From: Bacteroidales bacterium UBA6192
Lineage (GTDB): Bacteria > Bacteroidota > Bacteroidia > Bacteroidales > F082
DNA length: 53,475 nt
Assembly: GCA_002422725.1 (NCBI GenBank)
Contig: DITE01000057.1
Span: 1-53,475 of the forward strand
Direction of reading: 5' to 3'
Positions 15,000 to 23,814 of this stretch are shown here, one piece after another; within the stretch, counting starts at the first letter, position 1, and every line of letters begins with the position of its first letter. The notes below the pieces were generated by a model. The model saw only the letters and a program-made list of their open reading frames with translations. It searched no databases and was not told where the DNA came from. A program made the translations under genes and the position numbers.

Positions 15000-15007
15000 C
15001 AAATGTA
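15000..15007 (-). promoter_or_regulatory. Candidate -7 box of the ACP operon
   Basis: TACATTTG on the minus strand matches TAnnTTTG. Transcription would begin about 12 bases before the ATG at 14981. No clear TTG lies at the expected distance upstream, so support is partial. Confidence 0.4.
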
Positions 15008-15067
15008 TATCTTTTTTCTTCATAAAAGCCGATCTATTCCCGATTCAAATTGACCTGAGCAAACAGC

Positions 15068-15102
15068 TTTGTGCAGTTCATATATAAATTCGACTATATT
15101 TG
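15068..15102 (+). promoter_or_regulatory. Candidate promoter of the radical-SAM operon
   Basis: TTTG (15068-15071), a 23-base spacer, then TATATTTG (15095-15102). The -7 box is a perfect match; the spacer is slightly long. The start codon at 15119 leaves a very short leader. It lies back to back with the ACP promoter, so the two operons share one control region. Confidence 0.5.
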
Positions 15103-15118
15103 TCAGGCAAATACTGTT

Positions 15119-16507
15119 ATGGAAGATCAAGTGAAACACAAAAAAAAACTGGTATTGATTAACCCTATTAATGCCTTTACCCGTGATATTCCATTCCTTA
15201 CCGAATCGCTTTCGCCACCTTTGGGGCTTGGAATCGTGGCAGCCCTCACACCCGACCATTGGGATATAGAACTGATTGATGAGAATTTTGAAACATTTTC
15301 GTTTCGCCATGCCGATCTGGTGGGTATCAGTGCACTAACTTCAGCCGTACGCAGAGCCTATGAAATAGCCTCAATTTACCGTGAAAACGGAATTCCGGTA
15401 GTCCTGGGTGGCATTCATGCTTCCATGATGCCTGATGAAGCATCAAAATATGCTGATGTAATCGTTATTGGAGAAGCTGAAGGCGTTTGGGCTGATATTA
15501 TCCGCGATGCGGAACTGGGCACGCTCCAAAGCAGGTATCAGAAAGATAGTGGGAAAATGTTCCATTCGCCCATTCCCCGGCGCGATTTGTTTCATAAAAA
15601 CTATGGTCTGGCCAATATTCAAACAACGCGCGGATGTCCTTTTGCCTGCGATTTTTGCAGTGTTCACATTTTCAATGGGCCTTCATATCGCTACAGGCCT
15701 GTGGATGAAGTTCTTGACGAATTAGAAACTATCACGCACAGCAGGATATTTTTTGTGGATGACAATATTATCGGAACAAGCCGCTTCAGTATCGAAAGAG
15801 CCAAACAACTTTTCAGGGGGATTATCGACCGAGGGATCGTAAAAGATTGGGTGTGTCAGGCCTCCATGAACTTTGCCGATGATGAGGAAGTGCTTGAACT
15901 GGCAGCTAAAAGTGGCTGCTGCACTGTGCTGATCGGCATCGAATCAGAAAAGATCGAAGGCCTTCAGATGACCAATAAAAAACTGAACATTAAAATAGGT
16001 ACAGACCATTACAGCGAGGTTATTCAAAAAATTCACCGGCATGGCATCAGTGTTATCGGGGCCATGATTTATGGCCTCGACAGCGACACCAGAGCAGACC
16101 TAGACGCCCGATCTGATTTTCTGGTTCAATCGGAAATTGATACCCATCAGGCCAACATTCTTACCCCTTTGCCGGGAACAGACCTCTATAAACGCCTGCT
16201 GGACGAAGGAAGGCTCACGGCAACCAACTATCCCGATGACTGGGATCGTTACCATTGCTTTGATGTAGTATTCGAGCCCAAGAACATGACATCAGCCGAA
16301 CTGGAGGAAGCTATGTTCGAAAACTGGGATAAGGTTTGGGGTAAGAAGACAATCTACCGTAAGTTCCTGCAAACTCTAAAGCTTACCCGAAATAAAACAG
16401 CTGCCAACTGGGCACTTTTTGGCAACATCGAACGCCACAACCTGGCACTGGGAAAAATCAGGAAGCCATTTCATTCAGCGGATTTATTTTTTAAAGATGA
16501 CAAGTAG
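15119..16507 (+). CDS. BchE/HpnP-type radical SAM enzyme, paralogue 1
   Basis: A 462-residue protein. Residues 1-135 form the Rossmann-like domain of B12-binding radical SAM enzymes (LVLINPINAF, PPLGLGIVAALTP, ELIDENFE, LVGISALTS, VVLGGIHASMMPDEA). TTRGCPFACDFCSVH supplies the cluster ligands Cys173, Cys177 and Cys180 (CxxxCxxC). The radical SAM barrel follows (FVDDNIIG, LIGIESE, GAMIYGLDSDT), then LTPLPGTDLYKRL and a C-terminal region like DUF4070. Members do radical methylations or other C-C chemistry on lipids and pigments. The classical DxHxxG cobalamin motif is absent. I chose the ATG at 15119 because it follows the promoter. Confidence 0.87.
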   Translation: MEDQVKHKKKLVLINPINAFTRDIPFLTESLSPPLGLGIVAALTPDHWDIELIDENFETFSFRHADLVGISALTSAVRRAYEIASIYRENGIPVVLGGIHASMMPDEASKYADVIVIGEAEGVWADIIRDAELGTLQSRYQKDSGKMFHSPIPRRDLFHKNYGLANIQTTRGCPFACDFCSVHIFNGPSYRYRPVDEVLDELETITHSRIFFVDDNIIGTSRFSIERAKQLFRGIIDRGIVKDWVCQASMNFADDEEVLELAAKSGCCTVLIGIESEKIEGLQMTNKKLNIKIGTDHYSEVIQKIHRHGISVIGAMIYGLDSDTRADLDARSDFLVQSEIDTHQANILTPLPGTDLYKRLLDEGRLTATNYPDDWDRYHCFDVVFEPKNMTSAELEEAMFENWDKVWGKKTIYRKFLQTLKLTRNKTAANWALFGNIERHNLALGKIRKPFHSADLFFKDDK

Positions 16508-17924
16508 TAAAAAATACAAACTACTGCTGGTTAATCCACGTAACCGACGAAGGGTAGGTCTTTCGCAGAACAGAGATTCCATTTACCCGCCTATGGCCCT
16601 TGGAATTATTGCTGCCCTTACGCCCGAAAACTGGGAAATAGAGATTGCTGATGAAAACTTCGAAGATTTCACTTTCAGGCAAGCTGATCTTGTTGGCATC
16701 ACCGCACTCACTGCCACCATTAACAGGGCTTACGAAATAGCAGGCCTTTATCGCGAAAATGGCATTCCTACTATCCTAGGCGGCATCCATGTTTCCATGC
16801 TACCCGGCGAGGCTTCTCAATATGCTGATTGCATTGTTAAAGGTGAAGCAGAAAGTGTGTGGCCGGTTATCATTGCCGATTTTATATCGGGCAGATTGCA
16901 ACCCTTATACGAAGGCAAACTTTTGCCCCTCGTAAATTCACCTTCGCCCCGTATCGACCTGTACAACAAAGATTATGAATTCGGGTCGGTGCAAACAACC
17001 CGCGGATGTCCGATGGCCTGCGACTTTTGTTCTGTGCACACATTCAACGGTAACTGCTACCGGACAAGACCTATTGATGAAGTGCTGCGCGACCTTGAAC
17101 AAATTCCCCAACGTAACCTTTATTTTATTGACGACAATCTGGTCGGTCACAATAAAGCCATGGCTGATCGGGCGATCAAACTATTTAAAGGTATGGTTGA
17201 CAGGGGCATAGAAAAAGATTGGTGGTGTTCCACCTCACTCAATGTTGCCGAAAATGAGCAGGTACTTGAGTGGGCAGCGCGCAGTGGCTGCCAGATGATG
17301 TTTCTTGGAATCGAATCAGAAGATATTGAACAGTTGAAAGCGGCCAATAAAAATGTGAATGTCCGCATTGGTGTAGATCATTTTGAGGAAGTATTTCAAA
17401 AACTGAACAAATATGGCATTGCAGCCCTTGGCGCCTTTATCTATGGCCTGGAAACGGATACACCCGACAAAATGAAGGCCCGCACTGATTATATCATCCA
17501 ATCAGGTATTGATGCTATACAAGCCACGCTGCTCACCCCCTTGCCAGGCACATTGCTGTTCGACAGATATTTGAAAGAAGGAAGGATAGTGTACAATAAT
17601 TTTCCTAAAGATTGGGAAAGGTATCATTACGCCGAGGTTGTTTTTAAGCCTTTGTTGATGGAAGATGATGAACTGGAAGCTGAAGTGAAAAAAAACTGGG
17701 CACGCCTTTACGACTTAAAACATATTAAACGTCGAATGATCAGCAGTCTGAAAAAAACCCGGAATCCTACTGCTGCAATCTGGTCGCTAACCAACAATAT
17801 CCAGCTCAGGAACCTGGTATTTGAAAACGAAACAGAGACTTTTGATTTATCTTCGTTTCTCAACGCTAATTTTGGGCTCGATAAACTAAAAGCCATTCAA
17901 CAATTGAAGGTAAAGCATGAGTAA
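16497..17924 (+). CDS. BchE/HpnP-type radical SAM enzyme, paralogue 2
   Basis: A 475-residue paralogue of the preceding gene with the same domain order. N-terminal domain: LLLVNPRNRRR, YPPMALGIIAALTP, IADENFEDF, ILGGIHVSMLPGEA. Iron-sulfur cysteines are 171, 175 and 178 in TTRGCPMACDFCSVH. The gene overlaps the end of paralogue 1 by 11 bases; I chose the ATG at 16497 because the in-frame ATG at 16419 lies well inside it. The C-terminus (LSSFLNANFGLDKLKAIQQL) is longer than in the other two. The three proteins are clearly related but well diverged, which suggests different reactions on one substrate. Confidence 0.87.
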   Translation: MTSSKKYKLLLVNPRNRRRVGLSQNRDSIYPPMALGIIAALTPENWEIEIADENFEDFTFRQADLVGITALTATINRAYEIAGLYRENGIPTILGGIHVSMLPGEASQYADCIVKGEAESVWPVIIADFISGRLQPLYEGKLLPLVNSPSPRIDLYNKDYEFGSVQTTRGCPMACDFCSVHTFNGNCYRTRPIDEVLRDLEQIPQRNLYFIDDNLVGHNKAMADRAIKLFKGMVDRGIEKDWWCSTSLNVAENEQVLEWAARSGCQMMFLGIESEDIEQLKAANKNVNVRIGVDHFEEVFQKLNKYGIAALGAFIYGLETDTPDKMKARTDYIIQSGIDAIQATLLTPLPGTLLFDRYLKEGRIVYNNFPKDWERYHYAEVVFKPLLMEDDELEAEVKKNWARLYDLKHIKRRMISSLKKTRNPTAAIWSLTNNIQLRNLVFENETETFDLSSFLNANFGLDKLKAIQQLKVKHE

Positions 17925-19263
17925 GCGTCCAAAACTATTGCTTATCAACCCAATCAATCAGCATCGCAAAGGCTTGTTGCGTGATAAGCATGCAATTTAC
18001 CCACCCCTGTCCCTTGGTATCGTAGCTGCACTTACCCCTTCGCATTGGGATGTAGAGTTGATTGACGAAAATTTCGATGACTTCACCTTCAGGGAAGCAG
18101 ATCTGGTAGCCTTTACATCCTTTACATCCACTGTGAACCGTGCTTATGAACTGTCAGGTCTTTACCGCTCAAAAGGGATTCCTACTGTTATTGGTGGAAT
18201 ACATGCCTCCATGCTTCCCGAAGAGGCAAGCAAATACTGCGACGCAGTGGTAATCAATGAAGCCGAAAGTGTTTGGCACGAAGTGATTACTGATGCTGAA
18301 GCTGGCAAATTGAAACAGATTTATAAAGGCGTTTGGCAATCGCTGGAAGGGCTTCCCATGCCACGACGCGACCTATTTCATCCGGACTATGTTTTCGGAA
18401 GCATACAAACAAGCCGGGGATGCCCGATGAAATGCGATTTCTGCTCGGTGCATACTTTTAACGGAAGTAAATACCGCCAACGACCCATCAGTGAGGTGCT
18501 CGATGAATTCGAAACCATCGTGCCTCAGCGTATCTTCGTGGTGGATGATAACCTAATAGGCTATAGTAAGCGCTCGTCAGAAAGAGCCAAAGAACTTTTC
18601 AGGGGGATCATCGAAAGGGGCATTCGTAAGGATTGGTTCTGCCAGGCCTCAATCAATGTGGCCGATGATGAAGAAGTGCTTAAACTGGCAGCCGAAAGTG
18701 GATGCCGCCTTATTTTGCTGGGTATTGAATCGGAAAAAGCTTCAGCACTTACCGACATGAACAAAACCATGAATGCCAAACGTGGAGCAGGAACCTATGA
18801 AGAAGTATTCGCTAAGTTGCATCACTATGGCATTGGGGTGCTTGGCACATTCATAATGGGACTCGAGAACGACAGCCCTGACGACCTGGTCAATCGTGCC
18901 AATTATATTATCGGCTCATCCGTTGATGCTATCCAGACAACCATTATGACTCCCCTGCCCGGAACAGCCCTTTTCAACAGGCTTAAACAGGAAAACAGAC
19001 TTTTATACACCAATTTCCCAGCTGATTGGTCTAAATATCACTTTGGCGAAGTGGTTTATAAGCCATCCCTGATGACTCCTCATGAATTAAGCGATTGCAT
19101 CCATGAACAATTTATCAGGATGTATGAGCCGAAAAGCCTGAAAAGAAGAATGATACAAAGCCTGAAGAACACCCATAACGCGGTAACCTCTACCTGGGCC
19201 TATGCTTCAAATCTACAATACAGAAACATCTATTTTGAATCGGAAGAAAGACTTACTATATAA
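17917..19263 (+). CDS. BchE/HpnP-type radical SAM enzyme, paralogue 3
   Basis: A 448-residue third paralogue, overlapping paralogue 2 by 8 bases. N-terminal domain: LLLINPINQHRKG, YPPLSLGIVAALTP, LIDENFDDF, VIGGIHASMLPEEA. Cluster cysteines are 169, 173 and 176 in TSRGCPMKCDFCSVH. The later motifs FVVDDNLIGY, LLGIESE, GTFIMGLENDSPD and MTPLPGTALFNRL match the other two. As in them, DxHxxG is missing. It ends the operon; 161 bases without a visible terminator separate it from the convergent yqeY gene. Confidence 0.87.
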   Translation: MSKRPKLLLINPINQHRKGLLRDKHAIYPPLSLGIVAALTPSHWDVELIDENFDDFTFREADLVAFTSFTSTVNRAYELSGLYRSKGIPTVIGGIHASMLPEEASKYCDAVVINEAESVWHEVITDAEAGKLKQIYKGVWQSLEGLPMPRRDLFHPDYVFGSIQTSRGCPMKCDFCSVHTFNGSKYRQRPISEVLDEFETIVPQRIFVVDDNLIGYSKRSSERAKELFRGIIERGIRKDWFCQASINVADDEEVLKLAAESGCRLILLGIESEKASALTDMNKTMNAKRGAGTYEEVFAKLHHYGIGVLGTFIMGLENDSPDDLVNRANYIIGSSVDAIQTTIMTPLPGTALFNRLKQENRLLYTNFPADWSKYHFGEVVYKPSLMTPHELSDCIHEQFIRMYEPKSLKRRMIQSLKNTHNAVTSTWAYASNLQYRNIYFESEERLTI

Positions 19264-19424
19264 TATGTTCTGCTTCCAAACAGAGGAGTATTTCATCTCC
19301 AAGCGAATTGGAGAAAACGATCTGATTCAGCCTGGCAAATATATTTACAGACCTCAGCATCATGCTTCTGAAATCATTTATCAGAGGAGAAAATCCACAT
19401 ACAGCGTGTTATTAATACCAATGC

Positions 19425-19880
19425 CTAAACACCCAAAAGTTCCTTAACTATTTTTGATATCAGCTGGTTATCTGCTTTTCCGGCAACTCTTTTAGTAGCT
19501 GCACCCATCACCTTGCCCATATCGCGGATGGATGTTGCCCCTGTTTCAGCAATGATGGCCGACACGATGGATTTCAGCTCGTCTTCATCCATTTGCGAAG
19601 GCAAATAATTCTCAATTATTTCAGCTTGATACACTTCCTCTTCAGCAAGCTCAGGTCTTTGTTGCTCAAAATAAATGGTGGCTGATTCGCGTCTTTGCTT
19701 CACCAGTTTTTGCAACAACTTCAACTCAACACTTTCGGGTATTTCACCACTGCTGACATCTTTGCCTGTTTTTTCGAGTAGCAATGCGGCTTTGATAGCC
19801 CTCAGCGCATTCAGTTTGCGCGCATCTTTGGCAAGCATTGCCTGCTTAATGTCGTTATTGATCTGTATTTCGAGGCTCAT
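19425..19880 (-). CDS. YqeY/GatB-like domain protein
   Basis: A 151-residue protein of the YqeY family: an N-terminal helical part (MSLEIQINNDIKQAMLAKDA, LNALRAIKAALLLEK), then KQRRESATIYFEQQRPELAEEE, ENYLPSQMDEDEL and the C-terminal GKVMGAATKRVAGKADNQLI. The C-terminal half resembles the tail domain of GatB, which contacts tRNA, but the role of the free-standing protein is not established. It follows ftsZ by 12 bases on the same strand and is the last gene of the dcw transcription unit. Confidence 0.92.
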   Translation of the reverse strand: MSLEIQINNDIKQAMLAKDARKLNALRAIKAALLLEKTGKDVSSGEIPESVELKLLQKLVKQRRESATIYFEQQRPELAEEEVYQAEIIENYLPSQMDEDELKSIVSAIIAETGATSIRDMGKVMGAATKRVAGKADNQLISKIVKELLGV

Positions 19881-19892
19881 GGTTATGCTACA

Positions 19893-21620
19893 TTAATCAA
19901 CATTATCGTGTAAATATGAATTATCAGTGCGTAACCCGCGTTTATCCTCATTCCCGTCGAGACTATAGCGCGACACGTGCTTGCCCGTATTGTCAGGATC
20001 TGACAGTTGAAGACCTCTCCGCAAATAAGCAGGCTGACGTTCAAGTTCATCCACCTTGTCAGGCGAGTGAAGCTGCATGCTCATGGCCTTTAGCTTTGCC
20101 AGACGTTCGCTTGATTTTTTATCCAGTTCGTCCCTTTCTTCCTTATCAATAAAGTGTTCATGGTGAACAGGTGCCGTTTCCGGTTTGGCCAATGGCGCTG
20201 TTTCGATGACAAAAGAAATAATCTCTTCCTTTTTATCATTTTCATTCTGCCAGGAAACTTCCGTTGATTCCATCACCTTTTCTTCAATCCTTATTTCTTC
20301 AGAAGCAATCTCTGCAATATCGTCAGCTTCTATGGTCTGATTGATTTCTTCCCTTGTTTCTTCAAACAGATGGTGAACTTTGGCAGGTGAATTCTCGGTT
20401 TCCTGAACTTTTTTGTCACTATTGGATTTCCCGGCATTTTCATCAACAAACCTAAGTTTATCCATCAGGGACATGATGCCCGTTTTTGATGTAGAAACCT
20501 CTTGCTTTATTTCAGCAACTGGTTCGTCAGGAATAGTAATTGGGGCAGGATCTACGGCAGGAGGGGCTGTTGGGGGAGCTATGGGAGCAACCGGTTCGGG
20601 ATTTGAGTACAAAGGGGTGACTTTAACTGCTTTCTGAACAGTTCCAGTGTGTGTGTCGTCATCCGTTTCGAAGCCTGTTGCAATGATTGTGATGCCAATA
20701 CTCTTACCTAGTGCTTCATCTGTTCCATTACCCCAGATCACTTCAGCGCTGTTTCCACATTCGGTCTGAATATAATCGGTAATTTCATGTACCTCATCCA
20801 GCGACACTTCCTCAAGACCTGAAGTGATGTTAAGCAAGATGTTTTTGGCTCCTTTAATGTTGGTGTCGTTTAACAAGGGCGACCTCATAGCTTCTTCAAT
20901 AGCCTTTACAGCACGGTTTTCACCATCGGCCCTTGCAGAACCCATAATGGCTTTACCACTGTTTCGCATTACCGTTTTCACATCTTCAAAGTCCACATTG
21001 ATGTAACCTGTAACCGTGATGATTTCGGCAATGCCCTTGGCGGCAATAGTGAGCACGTTGTCGGCCATCCGGAAAGCTTCGGTAAGCTTCATATTGCCAT
21101 ATTCTTCTCTGAGTTTATCATTGCTGATCAGCAGGAGTGTATCCACCGATTTGCGCAATTCTATAATCCCTTCAAGGGCTTGTTGCTGACGCTTTTTACC
21201 TTCAAAGCTAAAAGGTAAAGTCACAATACCTACAGTGAGAATATCAAGTTCCCGGGCAATTTCAGCGACAATAGGCGCTGCCCCAGTTCCCGTGCCACCA
21301 CCCATACCGGCAGTTATAAACAACATTTTTGTATGTTGTTGTAGCATATCCCTGATTTCATCTTTGGTTTCGATAGCCGCATCGCGCCCAACTGAAGGCA
21401 TATTGCCCGCACCGAGTACCCGCTTACCCAGGTGAATTTTATTATTCACCGGACTGCTGTTTAGCGACTGGGCATCGGTATTACACAGGATAAAATCAAC
21501 GCCCTGTATTCCCTCATGATACATATGGGTTACTGCGTTGCTTCCACCTCCGCCTACACCAATGACTTTGATGATGTTGGATTGGTTTTTTGGGTGTTCG
21601 AATGTAAACATGTCGGTCAT
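19893..21620 (-). CDS. ftsZ: Cell division GTPase FtsZ
   Basis: A 575-residue tubulin homologue that forms the cytokinetic ring. GGGGSNAV (23-30) and the GTP signature loop GGGTGTG (107-113) are intact, and NVDFEDV is the catalytic T7 region. The globular part ends near residue 330. A linker of about 200 residues follows, proline-rich at first (PEPVAPIAPPTAPP) and then highly charged, much longer than in E. coli. Near the C-terminus, QPAYLRRGLQL is the conserved peptide that in Bacteroidota FtsZ should bind FtsA and partners. About 35 more residues follow it. Confidence 0.97.
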   Translation of the reverse strand: MTDMFTFEHPKNQSNIIKVIGVGGGGSNAVTHMYHEGIQGVDFILCNTDAQSLNSSPVNNKIHLGKRVLGAGNMPSVGRDAAIETKDEIRDMLQQHTKMLFITAGMGGGTGTGAAPIVAEIARELDILTVGIVTLPFSFEGKKRQQQALEGIIELRKSVDTLLLISNDKLREEYGNMKLTEAFRMADNVLTIAAKGIAEIITVTGYINVDFEDVKTVMRNSGKAIMGSARADGENRAVKAIEEAMRSPLLNDTNIKGAKNILLNITSGLEEVSLDEVHEITDYIQTECGNSAEVIWGNGTDEALGKSIGITIIATGFETDDDTHTGTVQKAVKVTPLYSNPEPVAPIAPPTAPPAVDPAPITIPDEPVAEIKQEVSTSKTGIMSLMDKLRFVDENAGKSNSDKKVQETENSPAKVHHLFEETREEINQTIEADDIAEIASEEIRIEEKVMESTEVSWQNENDKKEEIISFVIETAPLAKPETAPVHHEHFIDKEERDELDKKSSERLAKLKAMSMQLHSPDKVDELERQPAYLRRGLQLSDPDNTGKHVSRYSLDGNEDKRGLRTDNSYLHDNVD

Positions 21621-21710
21621 TTTATCGGTTTTTAAAATTACAGGTTAATACTTCAGGTATTGTTTCGTGCTTTGTGTTATTTTTGAACAATCTAAGGTTA
21701 ATAAACTCCA

Positions 21711-23009
21711 TTATTCGAGCAGTTCCCGGTCAAACATTCCTTTTATTATATCGAGATAGCTCGGACGTGACTTTGCAGGTTTTTTGGTTTCTTTCCCCGG
21801 AGCAGTTTCTTTGGAATCATTACCCCCTTTCATCTTATCCACTTCTTCTTCGTGCAGACGACGGTTCATGCCTTCAATAACCAGCCCGATACCCGTTGCA
21901 TACATCGGACTTGCCAATTCATCGGGGGTAGTATTTGCCAGATGTTCGTTCGGATAACCAATGCGAACATCCATTCCGGTAATAAACTGAGCAAGCTGGT
22001 CAACATGTTTTAACTGGGCTCCACCTCCGGTGAGCACGATTCCGGCAATCAGTTTGCGTTCGAGTCCCGAGTTTTTGATCTCATAATACACATGCTCAAT
22101 AATTTCTTCCATCCGTGCCTGAATGATCGAGGCAAGATTGCGGAAAGAGATTTCCTTGGGTTGCCGTCCACGAATACCAGGGATAGAAACCACCTCGTCA
22201 TCGCGGTTCTCACTGGCCAATGCCGAACCAAATTTTATTTTAACCTCTTCTGCATGTCTCTTGATAATGGTGCATCCCTCACGGATATCTTCTGTAATCA
22301 CATCGCCGCCAAAAGGAATAACAGCTGTGTGTCGTATAATCCGGTCATGGAAGATGGCAACATCAGTTGTACCGCCTCCAATATCTACCAGCACCACGCC
22401 TGCTTCTTTTTCTTCTTCACTCAACACTGCTTCGGCTGATGCAATTGGTTCCAAAATCATATCAACCATATCGAGTCCGGCCCTCTTAATACATTTCATG
22501 ATGTTCTTGGCTGCAGCTGTTTGCCCAATAATCACATGGAAATTGGCTTCAAGCTTGTTGCCGTTCATACCAATTGGTTTTCTGATTCCCTGATCGCCAT
22601 CGATGATGAACTCTTGTGGAATAACATCAATAATTTCTTCTCCGGCATGCATATTCAATTTATACATGTCGTTGATCAGTTTCTCAATCTCCAGTTGATT
22701 GATCTCCTTTTCATTAGACTCTCTGATCAGGCTTCCACGATGCTGAAGGCTCTTGATGTGCTGACCCGCAATTCCAACGTTCACATATTGAATATCCACC
22801 CTCGATTTCGCAGCAGCTTCATCCACAGCTTTGGAAATCGAGCTTACCGTTTCTTCAATGTTGGCAACAATACCACGTTTGACACCAAATGATTCGGATT
22901 TGCCATGACCCAGGATTTCAACTTTACCAAACTCGTTGCGTCGTCCAACGATACAGGCAATCTTGGTGGTTCCGATATCGAGCCCGACAATGATTTCAGA
23001 GGCTTTCAT
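21711..23009 (-). CDS. ftsA: Cell division protein FtsA
   Basis: A 432-residue actin-like ATPase that tethers FtsZ to the membrane. Motifs: VGLDIGTTKIACIVG (phosphate 1), the SHS2/1C insertion (NVGIAGQHI), VVLVDIGGGTTDVAIF (phosphate 2) and GIVLTGGGAQLKHV (adenosine). The C-terminal region is Lys-rich and ends YLDIIKGMFDRELLE, an amphipathic segment suited to membrane binding. It overlaps ftsQ by 14 bases and lies 90 bases before ftsZ. Confidence 0.96.
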   Translation of the reverse strand: MKASEIIVGLDIGTTKIACIVGRRNEFGKVEILGHGKSESFGVKRGIVANIEETVSSISKAVDEAAAKSRVDIQYVNVGIAGQHIKSLQHRGSLIRESNEKEINQLEIEKLINDMYKLNMHAGEEIIDVIPQEFIIDGDQGIRKPIGMNGNKLEANFHVIIGQTAAAKNIMKCIKRAGLDMVDMILEPIASAEAVLSEEEKEAGVVLVDIGGGTTDVAIFHDRIIRHTAVIPFGGDVITEDIREGCTIIKRHAEEVKIKFGSALASENRDDEVVSIPGIRGRQPKEISFRNLASIIQARMEEIIEHVYYEIKNSGLERKLIAGIVLTGGGAQLKHVDQLAQFITGMDVRIGYPNEHLANTTPDELASPMYATGIGLVIEGMNRRLHEEEVDKMKGGNDSKETAPGKETKKPAKSRPSYLDIIKGMFDRELLE

Positions 23010-23814
23010 AGGCTAAACTGTTTTTTTTAATACACACAATTTGATTCTTAAACTTGAGATTTAATGCCCTGTATTCTAACATTTCGCTGCTTAAGACCTT
23101 TTCTTTGTAAAACGCCTTGAGTTTATCCAGTTTTTCGTTCATGTCAGAACTATCACCCAGCATGATATTTACTCCCCCCAGTTTTGGAGTGAGTTCATAC
23201 TCCTGCAAACTGCTTACATAAATCTGATCAATCAGGGCATTGGCGAATTCATCAGACATTATGGCCATTCCAACAGACAAAACCCCGGAAAGTAGTGTTT
23301 TGCGATAGTTCTTATCCTGAACATGGGCAGTAATCCCAAAAGTTAGCGGGGGGAAATCAATATGGCCGTTCACAACCTGCACACGTGCTGTCTTGTAAGG
23401 GTTGGTCAGAAATACAAAACCATCTTTATCCAGATAAACAGAATGTCCGGACAATGCAAAGACGCGGATAACAGGTTTTCTTTCAATAATTTCCACTTTG
23501 AGTTTACCATCCAGATCGGTCGAAGCCTTCACGTTTCTTACCCAGGGAATTGCAGAAATGTCTTGAAGCAAGGTTTCCGTTTGGATATATCGCATCGACT
23601 TTCCGATAGCTCCCTGAAACAGTTGATCAATCTCAAACCTTATTGAATCTTCTGACAGAAAACCAGTTTCGTCAAAATGATCAATTGTTATTCCAATCGA
23701 TTTCAAAGGGGAGTTTAAATAGTTTTCGCGCGCAAAACTCATCAGTACAAGCATTCCGGCTCCGCTACCGAACCAGACAACCAAGGTTAATATTTTTATT
23801 ATCAGTTTTTTCAC
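22996..23814 (-). CDS. ftsQ: Cell division protein FtsQ-like
   Basis: A 272-residue bitopic membrane protein. A single helix (about 3-27) is followed by a POTRA-like part and the FtsQ domain (AIPWVRNVKASTDLDGKLKV, IIERKPVIRVFALSGHSVYL, DKDGFVF). It scaffolds the divisome in the periplasm. Sequence conservation is low, as usual in Bacteroidota, so the assignment leans on its place between murC and ftsA, both of which it overlaps. Confidence 0.9.
   Translation of the reverse strand: MKKLIIKILTLVVWFGSGAGMLVLMSFARENYLNSPLKSIGITIDHFDETGFLSEDSIRFEIDQLFQGAIGKSMRYIQTETLLQDISAIPWVRNVKASTDLDGKLKVEIIERKPVIRVFALSGHSVYLDKDGFVFLTNPYKTARVQVVNGHIDFPPLTFGITAHVQDKNYRKTLLSGVLSVGMAIMSDEFANALIDQIYVSSLQEYELTPKLGGVNIMLGDSSDMNEKLDKLKAFYKEKVLSSEMLEYRALNLKFKNQIVCIKKNSLAYESL

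Noticed and set aside
19202..19447. 81-codon frame between the third radical-SAM gene and yqeY
   Set aside because: It starts inside the radical-SAM gene, ends in yqeY, and has no gene-like features.
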